From assembly GCF_017948405.1 (NCBI RefSeq), contig NZ_CP072844.1:930001-994000 (forward strand): DNA of 64,000 nucleotides, in the 5' to 3' direction. The DNA is from Psychrosphaera aestuarii. GTDB lineage: Bacteria > Pseudomonadota > Gammaproteobacteria > Enterobacterales > Alteromonadaceae. Below the pieces are notes generated by a model. That model was given only the letters and a program-made list of their open reading frames with translations, had not been told where the DNA came from and ran no database searches. The position numbers and the translations under genes were made by a program. Below are positions 19,501 through 27,694 of this stretch, piece after piece (position 1 is the stretch's first letter; each line of letters opens with the position of its first letter).

Positions 19501-20397
19501 CAACGTGTACTAAACAGAGATTCATTGACGGTTAACAGCCACTTTTTTGAGTGTGGTGGAGATTCGTTAGCAGCCGTTATTATGTTGAATGATGTTGAGC
19601 ATCTAATTACACAAAAATTATCATTACATCAATTAGTTGCTAATCCAACGGTTGCTAGCTTGGTTGAGTGTATTAACAGTCAACTGGATAAGCCAAGCCT
19701 ACTTGTGAGTCTTGGCGATACAACTAGAAGCGCAAGCTTATTTGTTGCAGCGTCTGGAAATGGCGATTTGTTGAGGTTTAAGTCACTTGCCTTATGTATG
19801 AAAGGAGTGTCAGACCTTCATATGCTACAACCTCCTGGCTCTGTGGAAACATTGAGTATTGACGAGTTAGCATCGCTATATGCAGATAAAATTGCAGGTC
19901 GTGGCGATAAGGCCATTTATTTGGCTGGTTTTTCAGTTGGAGGCTTAGTGGCGGTAGAAACAGCACGAAAGCTTAGACTTAGAGGGATGGATGTTAAAAC
20001 GGTTTTTATCGTTGATACGATATTAATGAAAATGCCTCAACTGTTCATCATAATCTGGCAGTGGCTGGCCAAATTGCTTGCTAGGTGGCATATCGCCCGA
20101 CAAAGAACGTCTGGCTCCAAGATCCTTAGTGTGCTTCAAGATAAAGGTCTGTTATTACAAGTAAAAGCAATGCGTAAACATACTATGTCGAATTATGACG
20201 GGGATGCAATACTCATAAAGTCCTCAGCTTATCGGTTAATCCATAATTTGTTGTTGGGTGGTTGGCGAAAAGTACTAATTGGACGTCGAGATGAAGTAGA
20301 GATAGAAACGTCTCATAGTCATTTTTTTGAACCGGGTAAAGTAGATCAGTTGGCCGACGTCATCAAAGCTGAAATCAATAAAAAAGATGGCCGTTGA
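16582..20397 (+). CDS. Single-module non-ribosomal peptide synthetase (C-A-PCP-TE)
   Basis: This 1271-residue synthetase has four domains. The condensation domain (about 1-430) has MHTIMDG at 131-137, with the second motif His (132) and Asp136 kept but the first His of HHxxxDG replaced by Met, and GMFVAVLPL. The adenylation domain (about 450-960) shows FTSGTTGHPKG, NVYGPTEATIF, YKTGDLGWL, GRVDRQIKLRGYRIE and the late lysine in NEKIAYDELP. The carrier domain has Ser995 in GGDSL for phosphopantetheine. The thioesterase (about 1040-1271) has Ser1118 in GFSVGG and a late histidine (probably 1247). With no upstream module, the C domain probably takes an acyl or aminoacyl donor made elsewhere. No phosphopantetheinyl transferase, MbtH or exporter gene is beside it. 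Substrate is unknown. Confidence 0.93.
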   Translation: MKLLPLSVPQKEIWTEWLAWSNSAHLNIGGYTEITGVLDTGLFEKALQLLVQENSALRLIPNIKGSQASRDDVIPIYEFVDLSHCEDPKQAIMEWQEQWMEREFDFKNAPPVRFALLKEHDRRHYLVIQAMHTIMDGWSLSLTTQKLGDCYNRLMTKTVNSLVPQADYLDFIEASNEYLQSNTYKKDHEYWIHAFSKLPEPLFTERYGNIEKKATELPKAYIAKHHIDETLRVKIATFCRDNKATAFQVYLAVLSIYIFKSQNVSEVVIGVPSLNRGGNKYKNTLGMFVAVLPLTIYHNDGQSFNELVADIGRSLKKSYRHAKYPLSDHAKRLEVVRRGRDRLFDIIFSYEEFEFSSQFGDAVLSETKQTFNPYSRYPLAISLCDFLDAKDTEMVLETGSTFFSEAESQLIGPRIISLASQLIGEQRVNGNLQLCTEAEVDIQQKQYDRNRTLIDTESFSENIINTSLVTPKNIALISDEVTLNYQQLVICAAHLADQLHVAGVEPGDTVVLALHRGPEVVVAMLACSFIGAIFLPIDLEWPDTRIQNITEQTRCNTYFVNSSSTRFFSGTTLPVDITDLCSKPYQLSELVKYNKVNHKHAYTLFTSGTTGHPKGVVVSHKALKNRLNWIVDNWGLTSDDRALQATQINFDPSLIEMLAPLMAGGSVAFPKAGRLLPEWLPELITHFNATMMAFVPSTLTRFLDGLDSQVDLPLRICCCGGEVLSYELAKRFSEATGAQLFNVYGPTEATIFCTSWQMHPQTLRSRHMPIGKAISNTQIIILNDQDQLQPFGVVGEIYIAGESLAEGYVNNETETQHRFRMLETPILGHQRLYKTGDLGWLDCDGVLHFSGRVDRQIKLRGYRIELNEIENAILSIYGVEQAACKLVSDKSSSAIHAWYSSKSLLSNAEVRAKLVATLPDYMLPQRLMLIESMPVTSNEKIAYDELPPINLTEHLTASREPIGNLEKQMLLIWQRVLNRDSLTVNSHFFECGGDSLAAVIMLNDVEHLITQKLSLHQLVANPTVASLVECINSQLDKPSLLVSLGDTTRSASLFVAASGNGDLLRFKSLALCMKGVSDLHMLQPPGSVETLSIDELASLYADKIAGRGDKAIYLAGFSVGGLVAVETARKLRLRGMDVKTVFIVDTILMKMPQLFIIIWQWLAKLLARWHIARQRTSGSKILSVLQDKGLLLQVKAMRKHTMSNYDGDAILIKSSAYRLIHNLLLGGWRKVLIGRRDEVEIETSHSHFFEPGKVDQLADVIKAEINKKDGR

Positions 20398-20412
20398 GCC
20401 ATCTTTTATTTT
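20381..20412. terminator. Bidirectional terminator between the NRPS and corB genes
   Basis: The arms AAAAGATGGC (ending 20391) and GCCATCTTTT (20398-20407) enclose CGTTGA, flanked by A on the left and T on the right, so it can serve both converging genes. The NRPS stop codon (20395-20397) lies in the loop, so the hairpin includes the last NRPS codons. Confidence 0.8.
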
Positions 20413-20416
20413 TTGA

Positions 20417-21691
20417 TTAGTCTTCTAACGCCACCTCAGGTGGATGGATTTTGGCTCTGGCGACCTTATTGTCATCAACGTCGACAATTTCAATTGGGTA
20501 GCCAGAAATGTTTAGGCAAACACCCACTTCAGGTATTTCTTCCAAAAATTCAAGTATCAAGCCATTAATTGTTTTTGGACCGTCAATGGGTAAGTCCCAA
20601 GACATTTCTTTATTTATTTCTCGAATATTCGCGCTACCTTCAATAACAAAGGAGCCGTCTTTTTGTTCTTCGACTTCATCACTAGTATAAACCGCAATGC
20701 CCGTTGTAAAGTCACCAACAATTTCTTCTAAAATATCTTCAAGAGTAAATAAGCCCTGAATATCGCCATACTCATCAACAACAAGACCAATTCGCTCTTT
20801 GTTTTGTTGTAACTTTTGCATTAGCGTAATTATCGATGTGCCCTCAGGTGTGAAATAAATTTCACGTACGGCACGTAGCAAATTATTTTTAGTAAAGTCG
20901 TCTTTTGATAACAAGCGTAACGCATCACGAACGTGAATAAATCCAACAGCATCGTCAATGTTGTCACGATAAAGCAATAATCTAGTATGTTGCGCGTTTG
21001 TTAAACCACGTTGTAAATCTTTCCAATCATCATTGATATCAAGTGCATAGATCTCATTTCTTGGCACCATGATGTCTTCAACTTTGATGTTTTCAATATC
21101 AAGTAAATTGACCAACATGTTTTGATGTTTATCTTCGAGTAAGCCACCAGATTCATTAACTACGGTTCTAAGCTCTTCACTGCTCAAGCTATGTTCTTGT
21201 CGGTCTTTTGCACTAATACGAAGCATTATTAAGATGCCATTAGTAATGTAATTTACAATAACGACAAATGGGTAAAGTACTTTTAATAAAATATTCAGCA
21301 CCCAAGAGCTAGGGTAGGCAATTTTTTCTGGATGCAAGGCCGCTAATGTTTTTGGCGTTACCTCAGCAAAGATCAGAATGACAAAAGTTAATACGAACGC
21401 CGCGACGGCTAAACCGACATCGCCATACAAGCGTTGCCCTATTTCAGCAGCTAAGAATGAAGCGCCAATGTTAACCAAGTTGTTACCAATTAATATAAGA
21501 CCAATAAGTTGATCAGGTCGAGCCATCAATTTTGATACGCGGATTGCGCCTTTATGGCCTTCGTTTTCCAGATGCTTAAGACGATATTTGTTTAACGCCA
21601 TTAAGCCTGTTTCAGAGCTCGAAAAGTATGCAGATATAAAGATAAGTACAGCTAGTGCAATAAACAGCGTACTCGTTGATATGTCGTCCAA
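20417..21691 (-). CDS. corB: CNNM/CorC-HlyC family membrane protein with CBS domains
   Basis: The 424-residue protein has the layout of E. coli YfjD/CorB: an N-terminal DUF21 (CNNM) membrane domain with about four helices (SAYFSSSETGLMALNKYRLK in the first), a CBS-domain pair (from about residue 200, EDIMVPRNEIYALD and VVDEYGDIQGLFTLEDILEEIVG), and a C-terminal CorC/HlyC transporter-associated domain. CNNM proteins are linked to magnesium and divalent-cation transport or resistance; the direct activity of this branch is not settled. It is followed upstream in the same direction by ypjD, as in E. coli beside ffh. Confidence 0.9.
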   Translation of the reverse strand: MDDISTSTLFIALAVLIFISAYFSSSETGLMALNKYRLKHLENEGHKGAIRVSKLMARPDQLIGLILIGNNLVNIGASFLAAEIGQRLYGDVGLAVAAFVLTFVILIFAEVTPKTLAALHPEKIAYPSSWVLNILLKVLYPFVVIVNYITNGILIMLRISAKDRQEHSLSSEELRTVVNESGGLLEDKHQNMLVNLLDIENIKVEDIMVPRNEIYALDINDDWKDLQRGLTNAQHTRLLLYRDNIDDAVGFIHVRDALRLLSKDDFTKNNLLRAVREIYFTPEGTSIITLMQKLQQNKERIGLVVDEYGDIQGLFTLEDILEEIVGDFTTGIAVYTSDEVEEQKDGSFVIEGSANIREINKEMSWDLPIDGPKTINGLILEFLEEIPEVGVCLNISGYPIEIVDVDDNKVARAKIHPPEVALED

Positions 21692-21761
21692 GCAGGTGGT
21701 TCCTATATAAAGTTAAGGTATATAAATAACATGTTCTAATTAGCTAGTTAAGCCCAATCAA

Positions 21762-22571
21762 TCAGTTTAGAAGGATTTCTTTAACAAAGCGACTGCCAAA
21801 ATATGCTAATGACAAAATAACGGCCGCTATAACGGTACCAATAGCACTGTTTGTACCGCGCCAACCGTATACTTTATGGCCAATGGTGAGTACTAAAAAT
21901 ATTCCCCAGGCGACTAACGATAATACGGTTTTGTGGGCATAGTCTTTTGACCACATAGTGTCTAAAAACATAAAACCAGTGAGCAGTGCTGCAGTTAACA
22001 ACAAAAGCCCGAGTGTCATTAAGTTAAAATGTTGACGTTCTACAACATTAAGTGGTGGTAAAAACGAGTTTAAGGCTAATGTTTTCGCTTTTAGCTTGGA
22101 ATCTATGTAATGGAATTGCAACGCATACAAAGATGCAATGACTAAAATGCAGTAGGCACTCACAGATAAAGCAATATGGATTATCATCGCGGCCGATGAA
22201 GCGGTGAGCCCACCTGTATACAGCGCGGAATTTAGCGGTGTTATTAGTAATAAAATAGACAGTAAAGCAGAAAAGCCATTGGTAACGATAATCATCATTG
22301 GATTTAGTTGCTTAATGGAACGGGCAACGATAGAGAGGTTAATTAAACCGGCAACAAGCAAAGACATCGATGCGAGCGATAGGTGTAGCTCATTGTCTAT
22401 ATACAAAGCTTGTCGAGCAATGACTAGCTGAACCGCAGTTGTGATAACTGATAAAATTATGATTAATTTAGAGTTATCAGATGTTTTAGAATAAATTGAT
22501 TTTGCACATAACACTGAACTGGTTAAAAAACCAATGAAACAAGTTATTAAGCCTAACTCGATAAACGTCAC
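21762..22571 (-). CDS. ypjD: Inner-membrane CcsA/YpjD-family cytochrome c assembly-like protein
   Basis: The 269-residue product is strongly hydrophobic, with about eight membrane segments and the C-terminal CcsA-type region (MTLGLLLLTAALLTG, then MWSKDYAHKTVLSLVAWGIF). It is the YpjD member of the cytochrome c assembly/haem-handling superfamily. In E. coli the gene is divergent from ffh and next to yfjD, exactly as here, and has been tied to cation efflux rather than to cytochrome maturation. Family and position are clear; the biochemical role is uncertain. Confidence 0.85.
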   Translation of the reverse strand: MTFIELGLITCFIGFLTSSVLCAKSIYSKTSDNSKLIIILSVITTAVQLVIARQALYIDNELHLSLASMSLLVAGLINLSIVARSIKQLNPMMIIVTNGFSALLSILLLITPLNSALYTGGLTASSAAMIIHIALSVSAYCILVIASLYALQFHYIDSKLKAKTLALNSFLPPLNVVERQHFNLMTLGLLLLTAALLTGFMFLDTMWSKDYAHKTVLSLVAWGIFLVLTIGHKVYGWRGTNSAIGTVIAAVILSLAYFGSRFVKEILLN

Positions 22572-22687
22572 CGCAGAATCCTTACTTTTAAACTTTTTAA
22601 TAGTATCAACAGACAGAAAAATAACATGAAAGTTGCATGCAGACTATAAAAGAAATGCAGGTTGTAACACTTTGCGTAGTGCTTAAC

Positions 22688-22716
22688 TATATTTTAATCT
22701 TGCACCTGTATATAAT
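22688..22716 (+). promoter_or_regulatory. Probable ffh promoter
   Basis: A perfect TATAAT stands at 22711-22716 in the ypjD-ffh divergent gap, 78 bases before the ffh ATG. The best -35 candidate at 17-base spacing (22688-22693, TATATT) is poor, so only the -10 is convincing. Confidence 0.4.
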
Positions 22717-22793
22717 CGGCCCAATATAAAGAATTTAGAGTCTAGTAGTGGCGTTTTGCGTTGCTAAGTTAACTTAAAGAGCAGTGATAATTC

Positions 22794-24167
22794 ATGTTTA
22801 GTAATTTATCCGATCGTTTATCCGCATCACTGAAGAAAATAAGTGGTCGTGGTCGTCTTACCGAAGACAATATCAAAGATACCCTACGCGAAGTCAGAAT
22901 GGCCTTATTAGAAGCTGACGTTGCGCTTCCTGTTGTTCGTGACTTCGTTAAATCTGTAAAAGAACGTGCAGTAGGTGAAGAAGTTGGCAAGAGCCTAACG
23001 CCAGGTCAAGTATTTGTTAAAATTGTCCAAAGTGAGCTTGAAAAAGCCATGGGCGACAAGAATGAAGATTTAAATTTAGCAGCACAACCTCCTGCCGTTG
23101 TAATGATGGCGGGTTTGCAAGGTGCTGGTAAAACAACTTCTGTCGGTAAACTTGCTAAGTTCCTAAAAGAGAAAAAGAAAAAGTCAGTTTTAGTAGTGAG
23201 CGCCGACGTTTATCGACCAGCTGCAATAAAACAGCTAGAGACCCTTGCTACAGAAGTTGATGTTGAATTTTTCCCGAGCACCGTAGAACAAAAGCCAATT
23301 GATATAGTCAACGGTGCGATTGCCCATGCGAAGAAAAAGTTCTTCGACGTGTTGCTTGTTGATACTGCGGGTCGTTTAGCGGTAGATGAAGCGATGATGG
23401 CTGAAATTAAAGACCTACACGCTGCGGTCAAACCAGTTGAAACCTTATTTGTTGTTGACGCGATGACAGGTCAGGACGCTGCAAATACAGCAAAAGCCTT
23501 TAATGAAGCCTTACCTCTTACAGGTGTCATTCTTACCAAAGCGGATGGTGATGCAAGAGGTGGTGCTGCGCTATCGATTAGACACATTACTGGCAAGCCA
23601 ATTAAATTTATTGGTATGGGCGAAAAAATAGATGCGTTAGACCCATTCCATCCAGAACGTATTGCCAGCCGAATTTTAGGCATGGGTGATGTTCTATCTT
23701 TAGTAGAACAAATTGAATCTAAAATCGACAAAGACAAAGCTGAAAAAGTTGCCAAGAAGGTAATGAAAGGCCAAGGCTTTGACTTAGAGGACTTTAAAGA
23801 CCAACTAACCCAAATGCGAAGCATGGGTGGTATGTCTAGTTTGATGGATAAGATGCCTGGAATGGGCAACATACCGGATGCGGTTAAAGGACAAGTTAAT
23901 GACAAACAGTTTAATCAAATGGAAGCCATCATTAACTCAATGACTAAAAAAGAACGTAAGTTCCCTGAGGTTATTAAAGGTTCAAGAAAACGTCGTATCG
24001 CTGCCGGTAGCGGCACACAAGTACAAGACGTGAATCGACTTTTAAAACAGTTTACACAAATGCAAAAAATGATGAAGAAGATGAAAGGCGGAGGCCTAAT
24101 GAAAATGATGCGCGGAATGGGTGGCGGAATGCCAAAAATGCCAGGTGGATTTCCACGCATTAAATAA
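22794..24167 (+). CDS. ffh: Signal recognition particle GTPase Ffh
   Basis: Ffh binds 4.5S RNA and signal peptides and delivers ribosomes to FtsY for membrane insertion. The 457-residue product has the N domain, the G domain with GLQGAGKTTSVGKLAKFL (about residue 105), DTAGRL, TKADGDARGG and GMGEKIDALDPF, and the methionine-rich M domain ending in repeated MKKMKGGGLMKMM stretches. Length is that of the family. A terminator separates it from the rpsP operon. Confidence 0.98.
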   Translation: MFSNLSDRLSASLKKISGRGRLTEDNIKDTLREVRMALLEADVALPVVRDFVKSVKERAVGEEVGKSLTPGQVFVKIVQSELEKAMGDKNEDLNLAAQPPAVVMMAGLQGAGKTTSVGKLAKFLKEKKKKSVLVVSADVYRPAAIKQLETLATEVDVEFFPSTVEQKPIDIVNGAIAHAKKKFFDVLLVDTAGRLAVDEAMMAEIKDLHAAVKPVETLFVVDAMTGQDAANTAKAFNEALPLTGVILTKADGDARGGAALSIRHITGKPIKFIGMGEKIDALDPFHPERIASRILGMGDVLSLVEQIESKIDKDKAEKVAKKVMKGQGFDLEDFKDQLTQMRSMGGMSSLMDKMPGMGNIPDAVKGQVNDKQFNQMEAIINSMTKKERKFPEVIKGSRKRRIAAGSGTQVQDVNRLLKQFTQMQKMMKKMKGGGLMKMMRGMGGGMPKMPGGFPRIK

Positions 24168-24217
24168 GGTTTTATCGCTATTCCGAGAGTGATATTCATC
24201 ATTTTCGATAAAATATT

Positions 24218-24247
24218 AAACGGGCCATCATTGAATGGCCCGTTTTT
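24218..24247 (+). terminator. Rho-independent terminator after ffh
   Basis: Perfect stem CGGGCCAT (24221-24228) and ATGGCCCG (24235-24242), loop CATTGA, flanked by AAA and a run of T. It lies about 50 bases after the ffh stop and just before the rpsP promoter. Confidence 0.9.
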
Positions 24248-24258
24248 GTCATTACTAC

Positions 24259-24286
24259 TTGAAATTTTCCACCAGATCCGTACAAT
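24259..24286 (+). promoter_or_regulatory. Sigma-70 promoter of the rpsP-rimM-trmD-rplS operon
   Basis: TTGAAA (24259-24264) and TACAAT (24281-24286) are 16 bases apart, each one mismatch from consensus. A GC-rich discriminator (TGCGCG) follows, as at growth-rate-controlled ribosomal promoters. The predicted start near 24293 gives a leader of about 68 bases. Confidence 0.75.
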
Positions 24287-24293
24287 TGCGCGA

Positions 24294-24333
24294 CCTTTTT
24301 TAGGGTGTCTAAAAAGGGTGGTGAATTTTCACC
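24294..24333 (+). promoter_or_regulatory. Two hairpins in the rpsP operon leader
   Basis: The first hairpin pairs 24294-24303 with 24309-24318 (ten pairs, one G-T) around the loop GGTGT and begins at the predicted transcript 5' end. The second is the perfect GGTGAA (24320-24325) / TTCACC (24328-24333). Neither is followed by a T run, so they are not ordinary terminators. They could protect the 5' end or control translation; the role is inferred. Confidence 0.5.
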
Positions 24334-24361
24334 TTAACCATTAGTAATAATTGAGGAAATT

Positions 24362-24610
24362 ATGGTAACTATTCGTTTAGCTCGTGGTGGCGCGAAAAAA
24401 CGTCCATTCTACTCAGTCGTTGTTGCAGATAGCCGCCGTTCACGTGACGGTCGTTTCATTGAGAAAATCGGCTTCTTCAACCCAATCGCGACTGGTCAAG
24501 AAGAAAAAATCCGTATCGACCTAGATCGTATTGAACACTGGGTATCTACAGGTGCACAACTTTCTGATCGTGTTGCAAAAATCGTTAAAGACGCTAAGAA
24601 AGCGGCTTAA
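24362..24610 (+). CDS. rpsP: 30S ribosomal protein S16
   Basis: S16 is a small-subunit assembly protein. The 82-residue product begins [20 protein letters not shown] and has the SRRDGR-type region ([19 protein letters not shown]), both diagnostic of S16. A GAGGAAAT ribosome site precedes the ATG. It is the first gene of the rpsP-rimM-trmD-rplS operon, with rimM 30 bases later. Confidence 0.98.
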   Translation: MVTIRLARGGAKKRPFYSVVVADSRRSRDGRFIEKIGFFNPIATGQEEKIRIDLDRIEHWVSTGAQLSDRVAKIVKDAKKAA

Positions 24611-24640
24611 TTGATTATGCAAAAGAGTGAAGGTAAATAA

Positions 24641-25180
24641 ATGAGTCAGTTAACAAATTCAGACGAGTTCATTCTAGTCGGTAAAGTTGGTGCAACATAC
24701 GGCATCAAAGGCTGGTTCAAAGTAAATGCCTACACTGAGGTTCCTGAGGGAATCTTCGATTATAGTCCTTGGCGCGTAAGCCTCAATGGACAGCAACATC
24801 TAGTGAAGGTTGCCGATTGGCGCCGACACAACAAAGGCCTAATTGCTAAGTTAGATGGCGTAGATTCAATTAATGACGCAGAAGCTTGGCTTCATGCTGA
24901 AATTTTTGTTGAAGCCAGCCAGTTGCCAGAATTGGCAGAAGACGAATTCTATTGGCGTGACCTTAAAGGCATGAAAGTAGTAAACGACGCTGGTTATAAT
25001 TTAGGTACAGTTAACGGCTTGATGGAAACGGGTTCAAATGACGTTTTAGTAGTCGATGCAAATGCTAAAGATGCATTCGGCAAAACTGAAAGGTTGATTC
25101 CGTATATTCAGGATGACGTGATCAAATCGGTCAACAAGGAAGAAAACACCATTACGGTGGACTGGGATCCAGGATTCTGA
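24641..25180 (+). CDS. rimM: Ribosome maturation factor RimM
   Basis: RimM binds S19 and helps fold the 3' head of 16S rRNA. The 179-residue product has the N-terminal RimM beta-barrel beginning [16 protein letters not shown] and the C-terminal PRC-like barrel from about residue 98 ([14 protein letters not shown] and [17 protein letters not shown]), ending in [14 protein letters not shown]. Length and position between rpsP and trmD are standard. Confidence 0.97.
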   Translation: MSQLTNSDEFILVGKVGATYGIKGWFKVNAYTEVPEGIFDYSPWRVSLNGQQHLVKVADWRRHNKGLIAKLDGVDSINDAEAWLHAEIFVEASQLPELAEDEFYWRDLKGMKVVNDAGYNLGTVNGLMETGSNDVLVVDANAKDAFGKTERLIPYIQDDVIKSVNKEENTITVDWDPGF

Positions 25181-25185
25181 CAAGT

Positions 25186-25950
25186 ATGAATTGTCAGTTA
25201 TGGTTAGGCGTAATTACGCTCTTTCCAGAAATGTTTGACGCGATTACACAGCAAGGTGTGATTAGTCGAGCCATCAAAAACGGCACTATAGAATTTAACG
25301 CATGGAATCCTCGTGATTTTGCGCACGATAGACATAGTACAGTCGATGACAGACCATATGGCGGCGGCCCAGGAATGTTAATGATGGTGCAACCTTTAAC
25401 AGATGCAATTCGCGCTGCGAAAACAGCTGCTGGAGAAGGGGCTAAAGTGATTTACTTGTCTCCGCAAGGCAAAAAGTTAGATCATGAAGGTGTTAAACAA
25501 CTAGCGCAAAACAAAAAGTTAGTGCTAGTCGCGGGTCGATATGAAGGAATAGATGAACGAGTGATTCAATCGGAAATCGATGAAGAATGGTCGATTGGAG
25601 ATTTTGTTCTAAGCGGTGGTGAATTACCGGCAATGACATTGATTGATTCGGTGTCGAGAATGATTCCAGGTGTGTTAGGGCATAATTTGTCCGCAGAGCA
25701 GGATTCATTTGCAGATGGTTTATTAGACTGTCCGCATTACACAAGACCTGAAGTACTGGCAGACCAACGGGTGCCAGATGTATTACTTAGCGGTAATCAT
25801 GAAAAAATCCGACAATGGCGGTTAAAACAGTCATTGGGTAGAACCTGGTTGCGAAGACCTGATTTAATTAACAATCTAGCTCTGACTGACGAGCAGCAAC
25901 GTTTGTTAAACGAGTTCTTAACAGAACAAGAAACAAATGATGTTGTTTAG
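25186..25950 (+). CDS. trmD: tRNA (guanine-37-N1)-methyltransferase TrmD
   Basis: TrmD methylates G37 next to the anticodon with S-adenosylmethionine and prevents frameshifting. The 254-residue SPOUT enzyme shows [13 protein letters not shown], the knot segments YLSPQGKKL and [13 protein letters not shown], and the conserved [16 protein letters not shown]. The start lies five bases after the rimM stop; the first four residues (MNCQ) are an unusual short lead before [13 protein letters not shown]. Confidence 0.97.
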   Translation: MNCQLWLGVITLFPEMFDAITQQGVISRAIKNGTIEFNAWNPRDFAHDRHSTVDDRPYGGGPGMLMMVQPLTDAIRAAKTAAGEGAKVIYLSPQGKKLDHEGVKQLAQNKKLVLVAGRYEGIDERVIQSEIDEEWSIGDFVLSGGELPAMTLIDSVSRMIPGVLGHNLSAEQDSFADGLLDCPHYTRPEVLADQRVPDVLLSGNHEKIRQWRLKQSLGRTWLRRPDLINNLALTDEQQRLLNEFLTEQETNDVV

Positions 25951-25982
25951 ATATCAGTGAATCCTAGAAAAGAGAGAAAATA

Positions 25983-26351
25983 ATGAGCAAAGTAAGTCAA
26001 AACATCATTAAGGCTCTAGAAGAAGAGCAGCTTAAGACTGATGTACCAGCATTTATGCCTGGTGACACAGTAGTTGTAAAAGTACGCGTAAAAGAAGGCA
26101 ACAAAGAGCGTCTTCAGGCGTTTGAAGGATTTGTATTAGCGAAGAGAAATCGCGGTTTACACTCTGCTTTCACAGTACGTAAAATTTCTAACGGTGAAGG
26201 TATTGAGCGTACATTCCAAACGCACAGCCCAGTTATCGAGAGCATCGAAGTGAAACGTCGTGGTGACGTACGTCGCGCTAAACTATACTACATGCGTGAA
26301 CGTTCTGGTAAGTCAGCACGTATCAAAGAAAAGTTATCTTTCAGAAAGTAA
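25983..26351 (+). CDS. rplS: 50S ribosomal protein L19
   Basis: L19 sits at the 30S-50S interface. The 122-residue product contains [49 protein letters not shown] and the final [19 protein letters not shown], all typical. It is the last gene of the operon and is followed by a strong terminator. Confidence 0.98.
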   Translation: MSKVSQNIIKALEEEQLKTDVPAFMPGDTVVVKVRVKEGNKERLQAFEGFVLAKRNRGLHSAFTVRKISNGEGIERTFQTHSPVIESIEVKRRGDVRRAKLYYMRERSGKSARIKEKLSFRK

Positions 26352-26372
26352 ACTAGTTTACTCGATGTTAAA

Positions 26373-26399
26373 AGAGGAGCACACAGTGCTCCTTTTTTT
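26373..26399 (+). terminator. Rho-independent terminator after rplS
   Basis: Perfect eight-base stem AGGAGCAC (26375-26382) / GTGCTCCT (26386-26393), loop ACA, then seven T. It lies 24 bases after the rplS stop. Confidence 0.92.
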
Positions 26400-26440
26400 A
26401 TGCTATAAAGAAAATCTGAGCACTTAGAAAGCGAGTTATC

Positions 26441-27571
26441 GTGTTATTAGAAGATTTACGTCAGGATATCGATGCAATCGATACCCAGCTAGTCGAGTTA
26501 CTAGCTAAACGTCAGCAGATCACAAGTAAAGTTGGCGCATATAAAAAACAAATAGGTAAGGCTATTTACGATCCCGTTCGTGAAGCAGAACTTATATCTG
26601 AACGCCGAGAACTAGCGGAATCTCTCAATGTTAGTCCTGATTTGATTGAGGATCTTTTAAGGCGAATAATGCGCGAATCATATCAAAGCCAGCATAATTC
26701 GTATCGTTGCTTGATGCCGCAAGCAAAGATTGTAGTAGTCGGTGGTGCGGGTGCATTAGGAAGTCGTTTTGTTGATATGTTTTCACGGTCTGGCTACGAG
26801 GTTGTGGTTTTCGAACAAAATGATTGGGCAAATAGTAGCGATGTATTTTCTGACGCCAAGCTGGTCATTATATCAGTGCCAATTCAAGTAACGGCAGATG
26901 TCATATCTCAGCTACCTGACTTGCCTGAGGATTGTATTCTTGCTGATTTAACGTCACTCAAAGAACAACCGTTAAAGGCTATGTTAAATAAGCACACAGG
27001 TCCAGTGGTTGGTTTACATCCTATGTTTGGACCAGACGTACCAAACTTTGTGAAACAAGTTGTCGTTGTATGTAATGGACGTCATCAAGAGTCTTATCAA
27101 TGGTTAATTGAACAGTTAACACTATGGGGCGCAATATTAGAAGTAGATGACGCTCAGCAACATGACAGTAGCATGGAAATCATTCAAGCAATGCGTCACT
27201 TTACAACTTATGTATATGGTCGCTTTTTGGCAAAACAGAACCCAGATCTACAACAGCTATTACGACTGAGCTCTCCAATATATCGCCTAGAGTTAGCAAT
27301 GACTGGCCGTTTGTTCGCTCAGAATTCACAACTCTACGCCGACATTATTTATAATGCGGAAAATATTCAGGCGCTCGCAAAAAGTTTCTTTGAAGAACTG
27401 AATGAGGCTCTGGTGGAGTTGACAGAAAATGACAAAAAAGCATTCCAAGCATCCTTTGATGATGTTGCCGATTGGTTTGGTGACGCGTCTAAAGAATTTT
27501 TATTGGAAAGCCGAGCGATGCTTAAAACTGCACATGATGCAAAGTCTGTTAAGCAATTGAGTAGCAAATAA
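26441..27571 (+). CDS. tyrA: Bifunctional chorismate mutase/prephenate dehydrogenase TyrA
   Basis: TyrA turns chorismate into prephenate and then oxidises it to 4-hydroxyphenylpyruvate, the tyrosine precursor. The 376-residue product has the AroQ chorismate mutase helices at about 1-90 ([19 protein letters not shown]) and the NAD-binding dehydrogenase from about residue 98 ([17 protein letters not shown], then [13 protein letters not shown]). The start is GTG at 26441. Its product is also the substrate of Hpd at 11899, though the two genes are far apart. It comes after rplS, a neighbourhood shared with E. coli. Confidence 0.96.
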   Translation: MLLEDLRQDIDAIDTQLVELLAKRQQITSKVGAYKKQIGKAIYDPVREAELISERRELAESLNVSPDLIEDLLRRIMRESYQSQHNSYRCLMPQAKIVVVGGAGALGSRFVDMFSRSGYEVVVFEQNDWANSSDVFSDAKLVIISVPIQVTADVISQLPDLPEDCILADLTSLKEQPLKAMLNKHTGPVVGLHPMFGPDVPNFVKQVVVVCNGRHQESYQWLIEQLTLWGAILEVDDAQQHDSSMEIIQAMRHFTTYVYGRFLAKQNPDLQQLLRLSSPIYRLELAMTGRLFAQNSQLYADIIYNAENIQALAKSFFEELNEALVELTENDKKAFQASFDDVADWFGDASKEFLLESRAMLKTAHDAKSVKQLSSK

Positions 27572-27694
27572 AAATATTCAAAATTATATTAATTTTTTCT
27601 GTATCTGAATTGGCTAAAACAAAATACTACGACTAAAATCGTTGTAAATAATAAAAATTCGTTAAGTTTACTCCAAGACTTTAAAGGACCCTTT

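Noticed and set aside
11899..20397. Genomic island with mobile-element borders
   Set aside because: No integrase, transposase, tRNA end or flanking repeat is visible, and codon use looks like the neighbours by eye.
23471..23905. 144-codon open frame on the minus strand inside ffh
   Set aside because: Antisense shadow of the ffh G and M domains with no independent support.
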